DNA of 64,000 nt from CAYTGR01 sp964437445 (lineage in GTDB: Bacteria; Chloroflexota; Anaerolineae; B4-G1; SLSP01). The position numbers and the translations under genes were made by a program. The DNA lies in contig CAYTGR010000022.1 of NCBI GenBank assembly GCA_964437445.1, positions 1 through 64,000 on the forward strand, read 5' to 3'. This document shows, piece after piece, positions 60,680 to 64,000 of the stretch (the stretch's first letter is position 1; the number at the start of each line of letters is the position of its first letter). Below the pieces are notes generated by a model, which saw nothing but the letters and a program-made list of their open reading frames with translations, was not told the origin of the DNA and did not search any database.

Positions 60680-61177
60680 TCAGTCATTGCGCTCCAACCC
60701 TTCCAGGTTGAGCGTATCCAGGAAACGGCGGAAAGCCCCCAGGTTTTGATCCGCGACGGTTTCCTCCTCCAGGTCAGGTTCGGGCACGATCCCGGCCACG
60801 TCCATCACGCTTTCGTCCACGTAAATGGGGACTTCTTTGCGCACGGCGATGGCGATGGCGTCGCTGGGACGGGAATCCACCTCTATGGTCAGCCCTTTGA
60901 CATCCAGCACCAGCCGCGCGTAGAAGATGTTTTCCACCAGGGAGACGACGGCCACGTAGCGCAGCCGGGCCCCCAGCGCGTCCAAAAGGTTGCCAATCAG
61001 GTCATGGGTCAAAGGCCGTGGCGTCTCCGTTTCCTGCAAATGGATAGTAATTGCTTCGGCCTCAAAGGGACCGATCCAGATCGGCAGGTAACGCTCGGCG
61101 CCGGCTTCTTTGAGCACCACAATCCGGTTTTGGGAGATCAGACTGACCTGGATGGTGGCAATGGTGACTTCAATCAT
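60680..61177 (-). CDS. Bifunctional nuclease family protein (DUF151)
   Basis: A 165-aa soluble protein of the BFN/DUF151 family: NRIVVLKEAGAERYLPIWIG near the N-terminus, EAEAITIHLQ, RPLTHDLIGNLLDALGARL and IEVDSRPSDAIAIAVRKEVP in the middle. An acidic C-terminal extension (EPDLEEETVADQNLGAF) follows. Relatives include plant and bacterial proteins with nuclease activity toward DNA and RNA. It ends 67 bp before dnaB starts. Confidence 0.9.
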   Translation of the reverse strand: MIEVTIATIQVSLISQNRIVVLKEAGAERYLPIWIGPFEAEAITIHLQETETPRPLTHDLIGNLLDALGARLRYVAVVSLVENIFYARLVLDVKGLTIEVDSRPSDAIAIAVRKEVPIYVDESVMDVAGIVPEPDLEEETVADQNLGAFRRFLDTLNLEGLERND

Positions 61178-61213
61178 TTTAGCAGCTCCGTGTAAATTCT
61201 GCTTTTGGCAATC

Positions 61214-61231
61214 GGCAAACTGAAGTTTGCC
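61214..61231. repeat. REP-like palindrome (near-copy of 8124)
   Basis: GGCAAACTGAAGTTTGCC followed by CTACAT; the 8124 copy has the same inner arms (CAAACT/AGTTTG) and the same CTACAT flank. Confidence 0.75.
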
Positions 61232-61318
61232 CTACATATCTGTTATGAGTGAGATTATACTCGTTTTCTGGTAGCCTTCAATCCAGGGGCTTTAAGTTGG
61301 GCGAACTGGCTTGCCGGC

Positions 61319-61598
61319 CACGAATAAGACACGAATGCACGAATAAGGTACGAATGCACGAATGGGACACGACTGCCGTCCACGAATAAGACACGAATGC
61401 ACGAATAAGGTATGAATGCACGAATGGGACACGACTGCCGTCCACGAATAAGACACGAATGCACGAATNNNNNNNNNNNNNNNNNNNNNNNNNNNNNNNN
61501 NNNNNNNNNNNNNNNNNNNNNNNNNNNNNNNNNNNNNNNNNNNNNNNNNNNNNNNNNNNNNNNNNNNNAAGGTATGAATGCACGAATGGGGCATGGAG
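61319..61598. repeat. Tandem repeat with 62-bp unit, containing an assembly gap
   Basis: Two full 62-bp units begin at 61319 and 61381 and a third starts at 61443, each built of CACGAATAAGACACGAATGC, GAATAAGGTA and GAATGCACGAATGGGACACG segments, with 1 difference between the first two. The array runs into the N gap at 61469 and resumes at 61569. The frames on both strands through it (SYSWTAVVS-like) are not genes. The rest of 61178-61665 shows no gene. Confidence 0.9.
61469..61568. other. Assembly gap (100 N) within the tandem array
   Basis: Collapsed repeat: both flanks belong to the 62-bp tandem array, so the true size is unknown and could be many units. Confidence 0.9.
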
Positions 61599-61665
61599 AA
61601 AAACTGGGGCGCGCGGTGTAGCGCGCGCCCCTATTCTCTGCTTGCGTGAAGTCAGCACCGCCGGC

Positions 61666-64000
61666 TCAGGGCTTGACGGTGAAGATCGCGCCGTCGCTCC
61701 GGCCGAAGACCTCCGGGAAGTACATTTGTGAGGCGGTGGTGGGCAGCACCTGGTAGGTGCCGGGGACGCTGGCCCGCATCAGGTAGGTGTACTCGTAGGT
61801 GCCGCGCGGCAGGTAGGTGGCAAAGAGCGTCACTTTCTCGTCGCGCATCTCGGTGTGCGAGAACCACCACCAGCCCCAACCGTACCAGCGCAGCCAGTAG
61901 TCCTCGGCCTCGGCGCTCAGGTTTTGCAGCTCCGGCGCTTCGCCGACGACGCTCGTCGTCTTGAGGCTCAGGTCCACGCCCTCAAACCCCGCCGGCAGCG
62001 GATCTTCTACCACGACGTAGTAGAGATCCGTCGGCGCGACCACGGTCAGCCGCACTTTGATGACATCGCCCACGCGCGCGGTGGTGACGGTGGTGGTCGG
62101 CGCGCTGAGGGGGGTGTACTGCCGCGCGACGATGATGCCCCGCTCCAGCGCCTTGACCTCTTCCACGGGCAGGAAGTAGCGCAGGTAGGCGGTGTAGTAG
62201 AGCTGCCCCTGGCCCGTCTGGTTGCCGGCCGGCGCCAGCCGCTCAATGACCAGCCGGTTGCCCTCTTCCACCAGCAGTTTGGCGATCTCCACCTGGAGGC
62301 GGCGGCTTTCGTCAATCGTCTCTGGCGTGACATCGCCTTTGCCGAGCAGCGTATCGTTCAGGTAGACGCGGTAACTGAAGTCACCCTGGAGCTCGCCGCT
62401 GGCGCGCATGTAGGCGACCAGCCCCAACAACGACCAGGCGGTGTCCTGCGTGGTGCTCCAGTGGCCCTCCTTGCGGACCGTCATCAGCCAGCGGACGGCG
62501 TTGGGCAGCAGCTCGCTTTCGGGCTTGAGCTGCGAGAGCGACCAGAGCACGATGGCGGTGGTGCGGATGTCGGTGTTCATGTTCCAGTAGTCCGGCGTGG
62601 CCTCTTCCCAGTGGGTGCCGGTGGCGCTGGTGACGGCCGCACCGCTCAGTTCCGCCACGAGCGTCTGCTGGCGGGAGGGCTCGGCCGGTTCCAGCCGGCT
62701 CAACGCTAAGGCCAGCGTTGCCTGCCCGTACTGGCTCAACAGGTGGCGCTTTTCGTAGAGATTGATCGCCACGCCCAGTTCGCCTTGGGCGGACCGGTTG
62801 AAGCTGGTGTTGTATTCGGCCAGGACGTAGAGCTGGTAGGCGAGCCGGTTGGCCTGCCAGCCGGCTTGCACATCGCCAACCGAGGTCAGGCGGTTGCGGA
62901 GGAAATCGGCGCCGTTGGCCAGCACCTTCTCATCTACGGTGAAGCCGGCGCGCCGGGCCTCCAGCAGGCCGTGCAGGACGTAGGCGGTCAGGTAGGGATG
63001 GCTGTCGTCGGCGGTCCACCAGCCCCAGCCGCCATCGTAGTGCTGGTTGGCGTAGAGCCGCTGGAGCGCGATGCTCACCTGCTCTTTGAGATTGGTCTCC
63101 AGCTCAGGGCGTTCAATCCCCAACTCCTTGAGCGCTTCGTAGGTCACGACGTTGGGCAGGAAGCGGCTGACCGTCTGCTCGGTGCACTCGTAGGGGTAGT
63201 GCTTGAGGTAATCCAGCGCGTCCTGCGTGGCGGCGGTGAGCGAGCCATCCAGCTGCACGGTCAGCTCGCCCTGGGTGGGATCAAAGACGCGCGGCAGCTG
63301 CACCAGCTCCAGCCGGGCGTCGGGGCCGGTGCTGATCCGGCCGGCGGTGGCGACCACCTCCGGCGTGGAGTAGCGATAGACGGGCAGCGTATCCTCGCGC
63401 CCATCGTAGAGCGTGCCGGCGCGCGCTTCTATTTTCACTTTGACCTGCTCACCCGGCAGGGCGGTCACGTTCCAATCAATCCGGGATTTATCGCCCGCCG
63501 GGATGTTGACGGTGAGCGTCGGCTGGGGCTCGGCCACGGCCAGCCCTTCCGTGGTCAGCTTGACCTGGACGGTCTGCGGCTCGGCGGAGTTGTTGTGGAT
63601 GATGGCGCCGATCCGGGCCTGGTCGCCGACGATGAGGAAGCGTGGGAGGACGGGGCGCACGAGCAGGTCTAAGGTGCTCAACACGTCCACGTCGGTGCGA
63701 CCCACTAAGGTGTCAGCCGTGATCCCCTTCGCCTGCATCCGCCAGGTGGTGAGGTTGTCGGGCAGGGTGACGACCACCCGCGCCTTGCCGTTGGCATCGG
63801 TGCGGACGACCGGATCCCAGAAGGCGGTATCGGCGAAGTTGGTGCGGACAAAGCCGCCCGCTTCGTCACCCCCGCCGCCGCCCCCTTTGGCGCGGGCGGC
63901 CAGCTCGCGGTTGAACGGCTCCATGGCGATGACCAGCGGCAGCGAGGTGCGGATGCCGAGGCCGCGCTGGCTCCAGAAGGTCTCCAGCAGCGAAGGTCCC
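61666..64000 (-). CDS. Alpha-2-macroglobulin family protein, N-terminus outside the window
   Basis: About 777 residues of the C-terminal part are visible and the frame is open to the window end. Features: the A2M domain (VRTNFADTAFWDPVVRTDAN, VTLPDNLTTWRMQAKGIT), the thioester motif in YPYECTEQTVSRF, a helical TED region of repeated elements (LYANQHYDGGWGWWTADDSH, YVLHGLLEARRAGFTVDEK) and a C-terminal receptor-binding-like beta domain. A Gly-rich loop (AKGGGGGGDEA) lies near the visible N-terminus. Bacterial A2M proteins trap proteases by cross-linking and are usually surface lipoproteins. No ribosome-binding site can be assessed. Confidence 0.9.
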   Translation of the reverse strand, partial: GPSLLETFWSQRGLGIRTSLPLVIAMEPFNRELAARAKGGGGGGDEAGGFVRTNFADTAFWDPVVRTDANGKARVVVTLPDNLTTWRMQAKGITADTLVGRTDVDVLSTLDLLVRPVLPRFLIVGDQARIGAIIHNNSAEPQTVQVKLTTEGLAVAEPQPTLTVNIPAGDKSRIDWNVTALPGEQVKVKIEARAGTLYDGREDTLPVYRYSTPEVVATAGRISTGPDARLELVQLPRVFDPTQGELTVQLDGSLTAATQDALDYLKHYPYECTEQTVSRFLPNVVTYEALKELGIERPELETNLKEQVSIALQRLYANQHYDGGWGWWTADDSHPYLTAYVLHGLLEARRAGFTVDEKVLANGADFLRNRLTSVGDVQAGWQANRLAYQLYVLAEYNTSFNRSAQGELGVAINLYEKRHLLSQYGQATLALALSRLEPAEPSRQQTLVAELSGAAVTSATGTHWEEATPDYWNMNTDIRTTAIVLWSLSQLKPESELLPNAVRWLMTVRKEGHWSTTQDTAWSLLGLVAYMRASGELQGDFSYRVYLNDTLLGKGDVTPETIDESRRLQVEIAKLLVEEGNRLVIERLAPAGNQTGQGQLYYTAYLRYFLPVEEVKALERGIIVARQYTPLSAPTTTVTTARVGDVIKVRLTVVAPTDLYYVVVEDPLPAGFEGVDLSLKTTSVVGEAPELQNLSAEAEDYWLRWYGWGWWWFSHTEMRDEKVTLFATYLPRGTYEYTYLMRASVPGTYQVLPTTASQMYFPEVFGRSDGAIFTVKP

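Noticed and set aside
61278..61658. Genes in the 62-bp tandem array (frames with repeated SYSCIRVLFVDG-like text)
   Set aside because: They are translations of the repeats, with frames crossing an N gap; no ribosome-binding site or start context.
1..64000. tRNA, rRNA, prophage or insertion sequence genes
   Set aside because: I saw no T-loop consensus in tRNA-like context, no rRNA segments and no transposase or integrase motifs by eye. A tRNAscan or ISfinder search would be decisive.

Overview
The window looks like part of a Chloroflexota chromosome, probably an Anaerolineae- or Caldilineae-type bacterium. This is inference from gene content, not a database match. Supporting signs are high GC, many lipoproteins with no sign of an outer-membrane system, a YVTN-propeller protein ending in FLPLVLRNK, DnaD plus DnaC-type helicase loaders beside dnaB, a LacI/ABC/xylan operon, and intergenic spaces full of short tandem and palindromic repeats. 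Four runs of exactly 100 N (3628-3727, 6766-6865, 49149-49248, 61469-61568) show that this is a scaffolded draft assembly.

Layout. 1-8.8 kb, plus strand: a partial exported protein, queG, an ABC ATPase and a large FtsX-type permease that runs without a stop into a sensor/HAMP/class III nucleotidyl cyclase. A small SpoT-like HD hydrolase, a metallo-beta-lactamase-fold protein and a Nudix hydrolase follow. 8.9-21.2 kb, minus strand: a complete xylan/xylose locus (lacI, sugar ABC binding protein and two permeases, GH8, GH10, xylA, GH3, xylB). It has a near-consensus promoter with a LacI operator over the predicted +1 and a second operator beside the lacI start. 21.9-24.7 kb, plus strand: a SAM-I riboswitch with terminator in front of an HD phosphohydrolase and a glycoside-hydrolase-like protein. 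No methionine or SAM gene is present. 24.9-33.5 kb, minus: membrane and exported proteins of unknown function, a trypsin-like protease and a free-standing paralogue of its N-terminal domain. 33.5-42.7 kb, minus: a GAF histidine kinase, an FAD desaturase-like enzyme, a radical SAM/SPASM protein and an ABC-2 exporter (two permeases and an ATPase). 42.9-50.3 kb, minus: two GT39-like membrane proteins, the Sua5/YrdC tRNA t6A enzyme, a Cof-type phosphatase, recR and ybaB. 50.4-61.2 kb, minus: dnaX, a slipin, a ZIP transporter, a TIGR02206-like protein, a DUF2804 protein, recA, a double-ATPase DnaC-like protein, a DnaD-like protein, dnaB and a bifunctional-nuclease-family protein. 61.7-64 kb, minus: the C-terminal part of an alpha-2-macroglobulin with its thioester motif, running off the window.

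How the genes fit together. The xyl locus encodes a whole pathway: surface GH8 cleavage, ABC uptake of xylo-oligosaccharides (the ATPase must come from elsewhere), intracellular GH10 and GH3 hydrolysis, then xylose isomerase and xylulokinase. The dnaB/dnaD/dnaC/recA block is a replication-initiation and restart cluster, and dnaX/ybaB/recR is the classic repair-replication group with a glycosyltransferase gene inserted.

The most notable signals are the permease-cyclase fusion, the SAM-I riboswitch with unexpected cargo, the tandem DnaC-type ATPase, a family of heptanucleotide tandem arrays of different sequence that share a 7-bp period, and a modular mosaic of palindromic repeats reused in at least five spacers. 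The N gap at 49149 is almost certainly false: identical 55-bp sequence lies on both sides and its removal restores one open frame.
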